Source: Procambarus clarkii
Lineage: Eukaryota > Arthropoda > Malacostraca > Decapoda > Cambaridae
Reading direction: 5' to 3'
Assembly: GCF_040958095.1 (NCBI RefSeq)
Contig: NC_091165.1
Span: 28,931,378 to 28,995,377, forward strand
DNA: 64,000 nt
In this document: one piece after another, positions 10,188-20,834 of the stretch
How positions within the stretch are numbered: position 1 is the stretch's first letter
Layout: every line of letters begins with the position of its first letter
Notes under the pieces: model-generated
Told to the model about the DNA's origin: nothing
Seen by the model: only the letters and a program-made list of their open reading frames with translations
Database searches by the model: none
Made by a program: the position numbers and the translations under genes

Positions 10188-10640
10188 GGCCCCTGGAAAA
10201 GGGGTAAGCACGTGGTGTGGGACTACACGTGTGTATCCACACTGGCTGACACCTATGTACATTTCGGTGCTGATCAAGCAAGTGGGGCGGCCAACCACAA
10301 GGAAATATCAAAATCAGTCAAATACAGGCAATTGGAAGATCAATACACCTTTGTTCCCATAGCATCTGAGACGCATGGCCCCTGGGACAAGAGTGCCTTG
10401 GGATTTCTCAAGGAAGTGGGCTCCAAGCTCATTGACGTCACCAGGGACCCAAGAGCTGCCAGTTTTTTGTTTCAGCGCCTCAGTGTGGCGATCCAGAACG
10501 GAAACGCCTGCTGCGTCCTCGGTTCCCGTCCTGAAGCGGAGGAGTTTCAAGAGATCCATAACCTTTAAGCACTCTTTGTGTCATTCAATGTATATCTTGT
10601 AACCTTTAAAAACATAATAAAGCAAAAAAAAAAAAAAAAT
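10186..10640 (+). mobile_element. 5'-truncated LINE 3' end with poly(A)
   Basis: It encodes VWDYTCVSTLADTYVHFGAD, FVPIASETHGPWDKSALGFL, KEVGSKLIDVTRDPRAASFL and FQRLSVAIQNGNACCVLGSR, the extreme C-terminus of the LINE family seen at 9050-10095. A stop near 10568 is followed by an AATAAA signal and a run of 16 A near 10625, the usual end of a retrotransposed copy. The frame is intact over about 115 residues, so this copy looks younger than its neighbour. Confidence 0.85.
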
Positions 10641-10776
10641 CAAAGGAAGGGGGTTGAAGGAGAAAAGCACACAGAAACTGTATTGGAGGGGACATAAACA
10701 TTCCTTCTAATGCTTTATGTGTGGTTTCCTCCGAGGCTAAGGGTCCCCCTTCTTCCAGCCAGAGGTGGTACTCAAA

Positions 10777-10780
<4 letters not shown>

Positions 10781-10858
<78 letters not shown>
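10781..10858. repeat. (TA)n microsatellite
   Basis: The left flank of the LTR-like fossil. Confidence 0.97.
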
Positions 10859-10861
<3 letters not shown>

Positions 10862-11547
10862 GACGATAATCTCCTTCAAGAGATTGAGCCTGCTCTTCCC
10901 TCCAAAAATACGTCGCTACAAATATATAAAACTACTATGGAAGAAATGTCCAACAACGACAACAACATCTCCAAGGTTTGCCAGAGAGCAAAACGTATGC
11001 AGCCAGGAACACCTGCTCCACCTCAAACCGCCAAACTACCTGTCATGTCGCCGGCTCCTCGCTGATTGGCTGCGAGTCTAGCTGCAACTGCACTCCACCC
11101 ACCATACTACTTGATGTCTGGGGCCGCCACGACCTCGGTCTTCAGAATATTCAGTGCTTTCATAAGGTTAACACGTCTTCTTGTTATACTAAGCTGTGGC
11201 TTACATGTACTAAGAGAGGTGATAGCTTGAAGCCAATATTCCTGCACCTCTCATTTGATTGTATATTGCACAACTTGTTATTCGTTCATTTGTCTTAACG
11301 TAACTTTTCATTTTGTCATTTGATTTACTTTGATTGATTTTATTATACGAATTTGTAGGTCCATTTTATTCATGTTTTGATTTCCTTAACATAATTAAAA
11401 TTTCATTTGTTAAAATTTACTTGTGTTTTGTGTGTCTTCTCCTTACCTTACCACAGACGAAGTTCCAGATTTTCTATTTTTTTTTAATTCTATGTGACGA
11501 GGCCATACCCCTAGCTTTGAACAGCCGAACACCAACGCGTTACCGTC

Positions 11548-11550
<3 letters not shown>
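10859..11550. mobile_element. LTR-like fossil, possible solo LTR
   Basis: A 692-bp unit beginning TGTGACG and ending CGTCACA (TG...CA with 7-bp inverted ends), lying wholly inside a (TA)n tract. There is no coding capacity. A solo LTR of a Ty3-like element is my first reading; a TA-targeting DNA element cannot be excluded because the flanks are all TA. The orientation is not determined. Confidence 0.4.

Positions 11551-11625
<75 letters not shown>
11551..11625. repeat. (AT)n microsatellite
   Basis: The right flank of the LTR-like fossil. Confidence 0.97.
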
Positions 11626-11627
<2 letters not shown>

Positions 11628-11721
11628 GAATTGGGAAACAAACGGAAGTACTTTCGACTTATGCCTTCATCAGCTGCTAGACCGGGAGAAAGCTGCCCCT
11701 AGAAGATTTGTTAATAAACAA

Positions 11722-13170
11722 ATATTCTACCCCTAGAATATTTGTTTATTAACACATGTAGGTACATCTGCATTTGTGCAGCTGCCCTAGACTATATGAA
11801 GGGCAGGACAGTGTGTCAAAAAGTTAGCTACGTGATGCTAAAAAATCCCCATCACACAGGATGGTTAGTCACACAGAGGCATGTGATAAGTAGTCCGCAC
11901 TGGCAGACTCTGGCTGCATTATGAGGATATCATGAACAAGAGTGAGTAAGGCAGCAGGGATACTGAAAGTCCCCATCTCGCAGAATGGTTAATCATACAG
12001 GGCCATATGTTCTGTAACCTGCACTGCCAAATTTTGAGTGCAATATGAGGATATCTTCAAGAACACGAGAGTGAATGAAATAATTGCAAAGCTCCAAGTA
12101 CCTCATGCCAACGGGTCTGAATGGTCTAATAACTGGGCATTCCTTGATGTAATGTAGGAGATCATGCCGCAGTTCCTGCTCACAGAGTTTGCACCTGGAG
12201 TGATCAGGATTGGGAAATCCGTCACTTGTAGCCACCTGCCACAGGTAACGGTAACCCAACCTGATCCTTGCAACCACTGTGTCGCACAGTCTGGTGGACG
12301 TTTTGTGCTGCCAATAAATATAGGTTTCAGATCTGAACAAATCATAGCTTTTTATACTGGTGCTTTCAGGTCGTTGGGAGTCAGTAATTTCTTTCTTATC
12401 AGAATTGAGTATTTGGACCAATATAGTTTTGACAGTAGAGACAGGGGATACCTAGATTTAATTCAACTTCATCTTTGTTACACGCTAATTTGGCTGCAAT
12501 GTCTGTCTCATTATGATGGGTTATATTTATGTGTGATGGTATCCATACAAAGGAGGTTTGAAACCCTTTACTTTGTGCATCGATTAGGTCATTTATAATT
12601 GGTAGTATGAGGTTCTTGCTGTCGACCTTCCAGAAGACGTTTTCGATTGCTTGAAGAGCAGAGACTTTGAATCACAAAATATTATTCCTCCTCCAATGTT
12701 TTTTAATGTACTGGTAGCTAGTTGTAATGCTGCTAGTTCTGCTTGTGTGGAGGTCAGCCAGTTGTTTAACCTGACACTGACAGACTTTGTGCAAATATTA
12801 TTTCTATAAAACCTACATGCTGCTGCAATCCGTCCAGTAGAAGATTGGACTGAGCCGTCGGTGTAGACACAGTGCTCGTGAGATCTTAAATTCTCGATGG
12901 AGGAGGCAATTGTTTCAAGAGTGACAGCTTTGAGAAGAGCAAGATTCTCATTATCTTTCTTGGTGACAGGTGTGTATGATACTTGAATGGTGGGGTACAG
13001 ATAAAGAGGAATATCAGAGACAGGTAGATTGCACTTAAAAGGAATGTTAAGTTTAATGAGATTGTAGGCATTGTTGCTCAGCCATTTATCATAAAAGGAG
13101 TGAGTTGGTATGTCGGCACCAAGCAATAGGGTGCTTAACAGAATTAAATAATTTGTCTCTGAGCAATGCA
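11722..13170 (-). mobile_element. RNase H-bearing LINE, 3' half (copy A)
   Basis: The minus strand encodes an RNase H domain: VYTDGSVQSSTGRIAAACRF (first Asp), LTSTQAELAALQLATSTL (Glu) and GGGIIFCDSKSLL (Asp). After a frame break it continues with YIYWQHKTSTRLCDTVVARI, the zinc-knuckle-like CKLCEQELRHDLLHYIKECP and a Leu-rich tail. The 3' UTR runs to about 11722. RNase H plus a terminal Cys/His motif suggests an I-group LINE (inference). Copies B and C lie at 13190 and 32345. Confidence 0.8.
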
Positions 13171-13189
13171 GATGTTTTTTTTATTAATA

Positions 13190-13665
13190 CCTTTGAAATT
13201 TTGAAAAAAAATTTTTTATTAATAAATTAGGTACATCTACATTTATGCAGCTACCCTAGACTATAGGGGAGAACAGTGTCAAAAGCTAACTACGTGATGC
13301 TAAAAAAAATCCCCATCACACAGGATGGTTAGTCATACAGAGGCATGTGATAAGTAGTCTGCACGGCAGACTCTGGGTGCATTATGAGGATATCATCAAC
13401 ACAAGAGTGAATAAGGCAGCAGGGATACTAAAAGTCCTTATCTCGCAGGATGGTTAGTCATACAGGGCCATATGTTTAGTAGCCTGCACTGGCAAATTTT
13501 GGGTGCACTGTGAGGATATCTTCAAGAATATGAGAGTGAATAAAGTAATTGCAAAGCGCCAGGTACCTCATGCCAACTGGTCTGAAAGGTCTAATAACTG
13601 GGCATTCGGTGATGTAGTGCGAGAGATCATGCCGCAGTTCCTGCTCACAGAGTTTGCAACTGTCA
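13190..13665 (-). mobile_element. RNase H-bearing LINE, 3' end (copy B)
   Basis: A second, shorter 3' end directly upstream of copy A on the same strand, with CKLCEQELRHDLSHYITECP, RPVGMRYLALCNYFIHSHIL and an almost parallel 3' UTR. It looks 5' truncated at about 13665. Confidence 0.75.
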
Positions 13666-13865
13666 AAGGACTTGGGGCCGAACTTTTCATATCCACAGAC
13701 TTCGTGAAGAGGGGCATTGGGGCCACCCCCACCCCCCTTATGACACTCCCGATTAATCCTAGAAATTTTAATGGGGCTACCCCCAAGCATCTGGCTCCCA
13801 GTCTCGGACAAACTAACATTATCTCTAATAGATATACTAGGAGGGGGGTATCTGTTGGTGCCTAG
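13666..13865. other. unannotated
   Basis: Open frames in both directions, but no recognisable domain. Confidence 0.35.
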
Positions 13866-14310
13866 GATAGTTTGTCTCTTCTATCCCCATGTTCCTATTC
13901 CATCCTCTCTTCGTTTCTCCTCTCCTCATATCCCTTTCTTCTCCCTTCATCTGTCCTCCCTTTCCCGTCCCCTACCCTTTCCCATTTCTCTCATATTTCC
14001 CCCTCCTCCCTCTCATCTCTTCCATTTTCACCCTTACCCCCCACCCCTTCCCCTCTCCCTCTTATCCCCCATCTCCCTACATTACCCCCCCCCCCCCCTC
14101 TTTCCTCCAAAATCGAACGGACATTTCCATATATATGGAAGGGGTACCGGCTGTACCCGGGTCTCTCGACACTCTCTCTTTCCGCCCTTTTCCCTGCTCT
14201 TCTCTCCATCTCTCACTTGAATCCTTCGTCCCCATGGTTCCCCTCTTCGTCCCCTCTTCCTCCCCAACGTTCTCACTGCTTCCTCTTCCTCTCACTCCCC
14301 TTTCTCTCAT
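13866..14310. repeat. pyrimidine-rich tract
   Basis: About 440 bp, overwhelmingly C and T on the plus strand, including a run of about 12 C near 14088. The proline/serine-rich frames here are compositional artefacts. A similar but shorter tract sits beside the related repeat at 22884. Confidence 0.85.
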
Positions 14311-14640
14311 AAATTTTATTATTAAGAAGCGCTGAACCAACTGTATGGGTCTTTCGGAAAATATATTATTACTATTACTAAAAACTCTAGGGGAATCACA
14401 TCAAATATTCCAAACACTTGATTCCATGAAACTCGCACGGAAGGGGGAGGTGGGGGGGGGGGGGGGGGTCTTCATAAATGCAAATATTTCTTAAAGCATT
14501 GAACTTGATCCGACCCATCGACTAGCCTATGTCCGTCCTGCACCTGAGACCTTCAACCCCTCACCCTGCAGAGTTGTGTGAGGCTAACCCTATGTCTTTG
14601 GCCACCAGTTTTGGACAGACAGACATTCTCGATTATGGTG
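14305..14640 (+). repeat. dispersed repeat R1, copy 1
   Basis: It shares AAATTTTATTATTAAGAAGC, CTTCATAAATGCAAATATTT, CTTAAAGCATT and GACTAGCCTATG with 22884-23137, and both copies end near ACAGACATTCT. A poly-G run lies inside it. The family is unknown. Confidence 0.6.
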
Positions 14641-14814
14641 TAAATACGTGTTTCTTCTCCGTGATATGTCCACCGTTTTCTTGCTCTCTGGTAGCTTTCA
14701 TATTCACAGAAATGGTTGGGTACATTTCCTTTCACCTAATGCCACTGTTCACGTAGCAGTAAATAGGGACCCAGGGTTCCTATTTAATGTAGCTTGTTAT
14801 GGGGTTGTATTGTG

Positions 14815-14880
14815 AGGGGGGGGGGTTGTATTCTGGGGGGGGGGGTTGTATTGTGAGGGGATGGGGGGGGGGTATTAGAC
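14815..14880. repeat. G-run minisatellite
   Basis: Three units of GTTGTATTGTGAGGGGGGGG or a close variant. Confidence 0.85.
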
Positions 14881-14949
14881 CTTGCGGGTGACTTCGACAT
14901 AAGTCTATCGTATATACATATATTATATATATTCAGGCTGCCTGTTTTC

Positions 14950-15290
14950 GACAAAATATGTGCATATGTGTATATGAATATGTATTACTAGTGCAAATGT
15001 GTAAATGTATATGTATTACTAGTGCATATGTGTAAATGTATGTGTATTACTAGTGCATATGTATATGTATTACTAGAACATATGTGTAAATGTATATGTA
15101 TTACTAGTGCATATGTGTAAATGTATATATATTACTAGTGCATATGTGAAAATGTATATGTATTACTAGTGCATATGTGTAAATGTATATGTATTAGTAG
15201 TGCATATGTGTAAATGTAAAATGTACTACTAGTACGTATGTGTAAATGTATATGTACTACTAGTGCATATGTGTAAATATTTATGTGCTT
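14950..15290. repeat. about 31-bp AT-rich minisatellite
   Basis: Around ten imperfect units of GTGTAAATGTATATGTATTA plus CTAGTGCATAT. Confidence 0.9.
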
Positions 15291-15433
15291 GCATATATTT
15301 ATAAATTTATTTATACTTGTGTATGAGTATAAATGTGTATATACACAGGTATATAAGTAAATGTATTTATATAAACTTATGTACCTGGGCATATTGAATA
15401 TGTAAATGTATAAATAAAATGCGTATATGTGTA

Positions 15434-15437
<4 letters not shown>

Positions 15438-15525
<88 letters not shown>
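15438..15525. repeat. (AT)n microsatellite
   Basis: About 88 bp of AT. Confidence 0.97.
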
Positions 15526-15528
<3 letters not shown>

Positions 15529-15894
15529 GTATACACAGCTCCATATAAAAATGGAATGACCTTGTTGCATTATAAACACTAAGCAAACACACACACACAC
15601 ACTTCTCGCCTACGTCTAATGATCCACATTAACGTATTAGACAAAAACCCGGCAGCAAATACAATGAAATACACTTTCCTCGGTATATACAAATGATTTT
15701 ATCGCAGTTCGAGTCGAGAATTATAGCATGTGACCACTGCGGCCAAATCTGTGATTCTGTGGAGAATAACAGATGAAGGGGCACGACAAGGAAGGAACAC
15801 TCCGCCCTGGTATTTGTCGTGACTGGCGGACCCACATATTACCCTTTAAGTGTAAAGTGGAAGAATTAAAGTGTTCCTTGTAGTCGAGCACTGG

Positions 15895-16075
15895 GGGCGC
15901 CTTGGCGAGAAAGGCTGGTTAATCGTTAGGAGAAAGCGTTAAGCCAGTAGGGCGATATAGCATTATGAAAGGGATATGAGGGCATTTCGGAGCTGGGATA
16001 TGAGGACGGAGGTTAAGGAACCAATTGAGATATCAGGGATCGAACGCCGACCGGCAAGTAGTGAAACAGATTAAA
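15895..16075 (-). mobile_element. SINE-C copy
   Basis: The plus strand shows GGGATCGAACGCCGACC, the reverse complement of the SINE-C B-box region, followed by a degraded head. The body has GAAAGCGTTAAGCCAGTAGG at its far end. Confidence 0.55.
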
Positions 16076-16244
16076 CTACTTTGCTTCATCTTATAATTTC
16101 TCCAAGAGTCGGGGGTGAGGAAGTCTTGTCTAACAACACAACTAGGTGAGTACATCTAATTTTATTGCACTCGAGAAGTACTGATTTGTTAATGTCCTTA
16201 AAGTTAAAATTATTAACAAGTATTAAGTACCTGCCTGACAGGTA

Positions 16245-16512
16245 CTTAATACTTGTCCACTCAGGAGTGGACAGCGCTTCGGAATCGTAGTCCTAAGGTT
16301 TCGGGTTCGATCCCCGGTGGGGGTGGAAACAAATGGGCGGAGTTTCTTGCACCCTCATACCCTTGTTACCTAACAGTGAATAGGTACCTGGGAGTTAGAC
16401 AGCTGCTACGGGCTGCTTCGGGGGAGTGTGTAACAAAAAGGAGGCCTGGTAGAGGACCGGGCCGCGGGGACACTAAACCCCAAAATCATCTCAAAATAAC
16501 TTATAAATAAAT
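16245..16512 (+). mobile_element. SINE-A copy with a third type of tRNA-like head
   Basis: The head contains GGAGTGGACAGCGCTTCGG and the B box GGGTTCGATCCCCGG. The body matches other SINE-A copies (TAGGTACCTGGGAGTTAG, GACCGGGCCGCGGGGACACT, AATCATCTCAAAATAAC). It ends in AAATAAATA. Confidence 0.8.
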
Positions 16513-16888
16513 ACGCGTTGACACATGCCCAATGTATTAGTAAGTATGTTGACCGTCATTACGTTTGCGGGCCATCGCGTCAGCTGGGTCTTGCCATCTC
16601 GGCCAGCTGAGAGACCAAGTTCGACTACGTTTATTGAGACAATTAAATATATCTCAAAGAGACAGAGTAGTTTAAGCTATTTCAACCCTCCGCTGAGAGA
16701 TCACCTGGCTCTCGTGCAGAGGGGGAAACCATTGTTGGCTGGATTGGTTCAGTTCGTTGTCCTTCATTGGCTGGCTGTTTGCCCCGGTCCCCTCCAGGAA
16801 CCTGTCGGAGTCAGCGTCGACCGGATGGCTCTCGGAGACCCCGGTGTGAAGGGTCCTCTGGAGAGAAGCCCCAGAGCGCCGCGCCACC

Positions 16889-17260
16889 ATGACCTCGTTG
16901 CTGCCCATAATGTGGCCCGTCGCATGCTATATCTTCCTGCTCACGGTTTCCTCTTGCCGTGCAAGACACCTCACGAGTCGCCGTTCCCATGAAGTTAACC
17001 CCCACCGAGCGTCAGTCCAGCACCCTCCTCCAGCAGGCAAGGCGGGCGAGCCTCTACCCTACTGCCTCCAGATGCGGGAGCAACCTTCCTCAATACTCCA
17101 CAAATGTACATCACCGAAGCGAAGGAAGACGCTTCCCTGTGGAGACTGTAGGAAATACATGATCCAGACGTTGCTCACCATCGCTTCCTCGCAAATGTCC
17201 CGTTGGAACGTAGGGATGCTTCCCTACCCAGTTGGCTCAGGGCTAGCCGGCGTACGTTAA
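16889..17260 (+). CDS. candidate secreted Cys-containing protein, first coding exon
   Basis: I do not recognise this protein. The ATG sits in a strong context (GCCGCGCCACCATGACC) and opens with a likely signal peptide (MTSLLPIMWPVACYIFLLTV, then SSCRA). The mature part has widely spaced cysteines (PYCLQM, LHKC, LPCGDCRK) and basic PKRRK. A stop closes the frame after 123 codons, but phase-0 donors precede it (AAC|GTAGGG near 17208, GGC|GTACGT near 17250). These could join in frame to the acceptor at 18229. GC content is well above the flanks. It could instead be a chance frame; no TATA box or poly(A) signal was identified. Confidence 0.35.
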   Translation: MTSLLPIMWPVACYIFLLTVSSCRARHLTSRRSHEVNPHRASVQHPPPAGKAGEPLPYCLQMREQPSSILHKCTSPKRRKTLPCGDCRKYMIQTLLTIASSQMSRWNVGMLPYPVGSGLAGVR

Positions 17261-17269
17261 CTGTTACAA

Positions 17270-17955
17270 ACAAGTGACTGTGACGGCAATGCAGCAAGTG
17301 AAACAAGTGACTGTCATGGTAACGCAGAACGCCGTAAACAAGTAACTGACAGCAAGAATGACATATCATTTAATAAGTCAACATTTGGCGTATTCAACAC
17401 ACAGCCGACAATAGATCTTTCACACAGTAAAATAAAAGTGATTTTTTTTTCTCAAACATATATGATTATTATATATTGTTAGTTGATGCAGAATTAGATC
17501 TATGTAATATTAGGCAAGATGTTTTGATTATGTTGATTTATGGAGTGTTTACGATACAAGCATTTACGATACGATACAAGCATTTACGATACGATACGAG
17601 CATTTTCGATAAGTGTTTACGATACTCGCACTGTATCTAGTGCAACCCATTCCCCCCAATATATGTACCTGAGCCATACAATCTTTACCTTTGTCATCAT
17701 TGCTATCATCATATATCATGGTTGTTATAATGAGTGCATATTTTACTGCATTATACCTTGAAATGATCCTCAAATTGTGCTACAATGAACCAGTTGAAAA
17801 CCCTCAAATTTTACTCTAATATACCTACTAATCTTTGTCATTATTGTGTATTAATCCAATCTTTGTGTATTGTGTCAAATTTTCTTACAATGGACCTGTA
17901 ATTTTTTTTTTAAATATGGCTGGAAATTACGTACTTAAAATTAACTATTAGATTT
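17270..17955. other. unannotated, AT-rich
   Basis: It includes a small tandem of CATTTACGATACGATAC near 17555-17625, with no supported gene. Confidence 0.4.
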
Positions 17956-17956
17956 A

Positions 17957-18084
17957 AGACCTTCCCGAAACGCTATGAGTGCTAGTGGCTTTACAAGAAT
18001 GTAAAATCATCGTTTGCTATGTAACCTCTTAACCCTAATGTACCTTCTTGTATATAAATAAATAAAATAAATAAATAAATAAAG
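17957..18084 (+). mobile_element. SINE-B 3' part with (AAAT)n tail
   Basis: CCCGAAACGCTATGAGTGCT, AGTGGCTTTACAAGAATGTA and GTACCTTCTTGTATATAAAT, then AAATAAATAAAT. The same block is found at 32462, 33117 (minus) and 34158. Confidence 0.8.
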
Positions 18085-18228
18085 CTGAATGTGAACAGTT
18101 TCTATTGAACAAGTCACCCCTAGAAGCACGAGACACAGAAAACTTCATGTGGATCAATACATCTCGTTTTCTTTTCAGTTCTAAGCATTTTCTAACAATG
18201 GTGAAATTCTTTGTTGTTTTTATTTCAG

Positions 18229-18327
18229 CGTAACGCTGAATGCGTCATGAGTTGTGTCAGTCTCATGGGAGGAAGATCAGCGCTTAAAAGGTCGAACCTG
18301 TCACCAAAGGAAAACTTTGGCCGCTGA
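18229..18327 (+). CDS. possible terminal exon
   Basis: A polypyrimidine tract and acceptor (TTTTTATTTCAG) precede a 32-codon open stretch, RNAECVMSCVSLMGG then RSALKRSNLSPKENFGR and a stop. In phase 0 it would extend the candidate secreted protein at 16889. It contains two more cysteines and a dibasic KR. Support is only splice context and frame. I cannot match the peptide to a known family. Confidence 0.2.
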   Translation, partial: RNAECVMSCVSLMGGRSALKRSNLSPKENFGR

Positions 18328-18329
18328 GG

Positions 18330-18639
18330 GGTGCTAATCAGCGGCCGCCTTACTCAGGTGAATACCACGCTGACGGAGGCTCTGAAGGTGGTTGTTATTG
18401 TCCCGCCCCCTCTGTCGCTAACTGTCTAACACCCGTCACTGGCTGCTTTCGCCCCCTTCCTCTGTCACTTCCTGTCTCATCCCGTCACTACTTGTCCTAG
18501 CCTCCCTGGTCACTTTACCTGTCCCGGCCACCATCGTCATCACCTGTTCAAAACTCATTTCATAACAAAATTAGGCCAAAACAGCTGATGGCTAAAGCCA
18601 GAGAAAATTATTGAGGCACTCGTTCTTCCCTTGACAACA
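18330..18639. other. unannotated
   Basis: A small C/T-rich near-tandem (CCTCTGTCGCTAACTGTCTA, CCTCTGTCACTTCCTGTCTC) and nothing else. Confidence 0.4.
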
Positions 18640-18849
18640 TCCTTTACTGATTTTCACATTATTTCATTGTGTTATTTCAGAGTAAAATGATGTTTCGTTA
18701 AAGTTCTACCTTCATTACAAATATTATCTGTGTTGACTGACTCCTTTTAGTTCAATTACAAGTATTTATCTCTAAATTTCGGTGTCGCTCTGGGACCTCC
18801 TGTTCTTGCCAATCTCTTTATGGAGTACTTTGATACTGTTGTTCTTTCT

Positions 18850-19002
<153 letters not shown>

Positions 19003-19507
19003 GCCTTCGCTATGTTCATGATATTTTGATCTTTGGCCTCATAAATACTCGTTTTTTCAGCGTTTCCTCTTCACTCTAAACAGTCTTGTTCCTTCTATGA
19101 ATTTCAAAGTTGATTGAGAATTTAATTCCCCCCCTTCTTTCTTTCCGAGATGTACTTATTCACAGCTTTGTGTCTGGCTTATCTTTCTCTGTCTATCTTA
19201 AGGCTTTACACAGTGGTATGTACATTCATTTCTTTTCTTGCCATTCTCCTTCATGTATGAAAAGTGTTCTCGTTTTCCTGTTCCTTCGTGCCCTAAATTT
19301 CTTGATTCTGAAATTTATCAGCTTTACAAGTCTTTTTCTCTGTGTAAATTGGAACTAGTAACACTGCATGTGCCTTCCCTTCATATTTAAACTAAAAGAT
19401 TTCACTAATGCCCTTCGTTCTATTGGTATAAAACTCGCCTTTCGACAAACTAACAAACTTCGTAGTAATCTGGTTCACACTGCTTGCTCCTCCTGCTTCC
19501 AATGTTG

Positions 19508-19762
19508 CTGGTTATCTTGAGGTTATCTTGAGATGATTTCGGGGCTTTAGTGTCCCCGCGGCCCGGTCCTCGACCAGCCCTCAACCCCCAGAAAACAGCC
19601 CGTGACAGCTGACTAACTCCCAGGTACCTATTTACTGCTAGGTAACAGGGGCATAGGGTGAAAGAAACTCTGGCCATTGTTTCTCTCCGGCGCCCGGGAT
19701 CGAACCCGGGACCACAAGATCACGTGCCCAGCGTGCTGTCCGCTCGGCCGACCGGCTCCCAT
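19508..19762 (-). mobile_element. full SINE-A copy nested in the Penelope-like element
   Basis: On the minus strand: tRNA-like head GGAGCCGGTCGGCCGAGCGG with B box GGGTTCGATCCC, body GTACCTGGGAGTTAGTCAGC and GACCGGGCCGCGGGGACACT, and a tail of two CTCAAGATAA units. It separates the RT remnants from the GIY-YIG remnants. Confidence 0.9.
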
Positions 19763-20044
19763 AGTGTCTATTCATATTTCCTCTTCGTTTTATCCTCTCC
19801 AATACTTTGGTGAAACTACACTGAATGACAGACTTAAGGAACACAAAAGCAGCGTTAAGTCAGCAGACACAAACAATGCTCTCTTCTGTCATGTTAGGGA
19901 ACTCTAAATCCTCCTTCTATAGATTGGTCTAAAATAATCTTTCCTACCTCTTCACAGACGCCGTCTTGTCGAATTAGCTCTGATACACATAATGCCCAAC
20001 ATGAACCTTAGTCCTGGCTTTGTTGCTGTTGATTCTTTATTTTC

Positions 20045-20262
20045 TCAGTACATTGAAATTGAAATAAGTTTATTGATGTAAAATACACACAAAGAGATGA
20101 GGTAGCTCAAGCTATTCTCACCCCGTTCAGTACATCGTGTTAATACATACATAGACACACATCACTAACAATAAACATATTACCAAACATTCTGAGAGAT
20201 AAACATCTACATTTCCTCCTTTACACAAGTAGTATGGTATCAACTCAGTACATAGTTCAGTG
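20045..20262 (-). mobile_element. SINE-like repeat nested in the Penelope-like element
   Basis: It begins on the plus strand with ATTGAAATTGAAATAAGTTT, followed by GATGAGGTAGCTCAAGCTAT and CTCACCCCGTTCAGTACATC. It lies just after the GIY-YIG remnants, and sequence resembling the element's 3' region resumes beyond it. Assignment as a separate insertion is inference. Confidence 0.5.
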
Positions 20263-20483
20263 TTCTAACCGTCTGAACCGGGATCTGACTTAGATTTTAG
20301 CCCCTCTAGGCTCTTTCTTTTGATCATGTCGCTGCTTCTTGTGTCGATTTCAACTCCTTGTATTTGCCATTAGTCATTTTGTAGTCTTCTTTATTATGAT
20401 TACTTTAGTTTAAATTTGACTTTGTCGCCTTTCACTTCACATTCTTTCCTGATATATTGACCATCTCCAATATTTATTGACAA

Positions 20484-20580
20484 GACTTAATAATGGTCCA
20501 TGATAGACTTAAATTTTGTCATATTCCTCTGATTTTCAGATGTGTGGGTTGGGTGTCATTTTCAGTCACGATATTATGAC
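20484..20580 (+). other. 3' terminus of Penelope-like element with degraded ribozyme-like block
   Basis: GACTTAATAATGGTCCATGA stands where other copies have GACTTGAGAATGGTCCAGGA, followed by CAGATGTGTGGGTTGGGTGT and TTTCAGTCACGATATTATGA, which parallels the tail TTTAGCCACGTTATTGTGAC of the short elements. This links those elements to a Penelope-like parent. Confidence 0.6.
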
Positions 20581-20639
20581 TTGTGACGGTGTGTATGAAT
20601 GAGTGTAAGCAGAGAGTAAGGTAACTTTACCATCTACCC

Positions 20640-20745
20640 CCACACACACACCAGGGTAGCGGGGCCCCTCCCCGCTCGACGGTAGTGGAGGGCCCCTCCC
20701 CACCCAACGGTAGTGGAAGGCCCCTCCCCGCCCAACGGAAGCAGG
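20640..20745. repeat. 29-bp GC-rich minisatellite
   Basis: About three units containing GGGCCCCTCCCCGC and CGACGGTAGTGGA. Confidence 0.85.
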
Positions 20746-20771
20746 TTGCAGGTTGGTCGCACAACGCCCAA

Positions 20772-20807
20772 CGTTGTGCGCTAGGGGGGGCCCCCTAGCG
20801 CACAACG
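20772..20807. repeat. perfect GC-rich hairpin
   Basis: A 17-bp stem (CGTTGTGCGCTAGGGGG and its exact complement) with a two-G loop. The preceding CGCACAACGCCCAACGTTGT repeats part of the same words. No function is assigned. Confidence 0.85.
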
Positions 20808-20834
20808 CAGCAACGGGGCCCATTCAGACACCCC

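Noticed and set aside
10072-10311. IYIYIY and similar frames here and at every (TA)n block
   Set aside because: Translations of TA repeats.
13771-14335. Pro/Ser-rich and Arg/Gly-rich open frames
   Set aside because: They come from the pyrimidine tract composition; several frames on both strands are open at once.
16525-16992. 155-codon frame MPNVLVSML upstream of the candidate secreted gene
   Set aside because: It overlaps the better-supported frame at 16889 in another phase and has no domain or signal peptide; it is probably a shadow.
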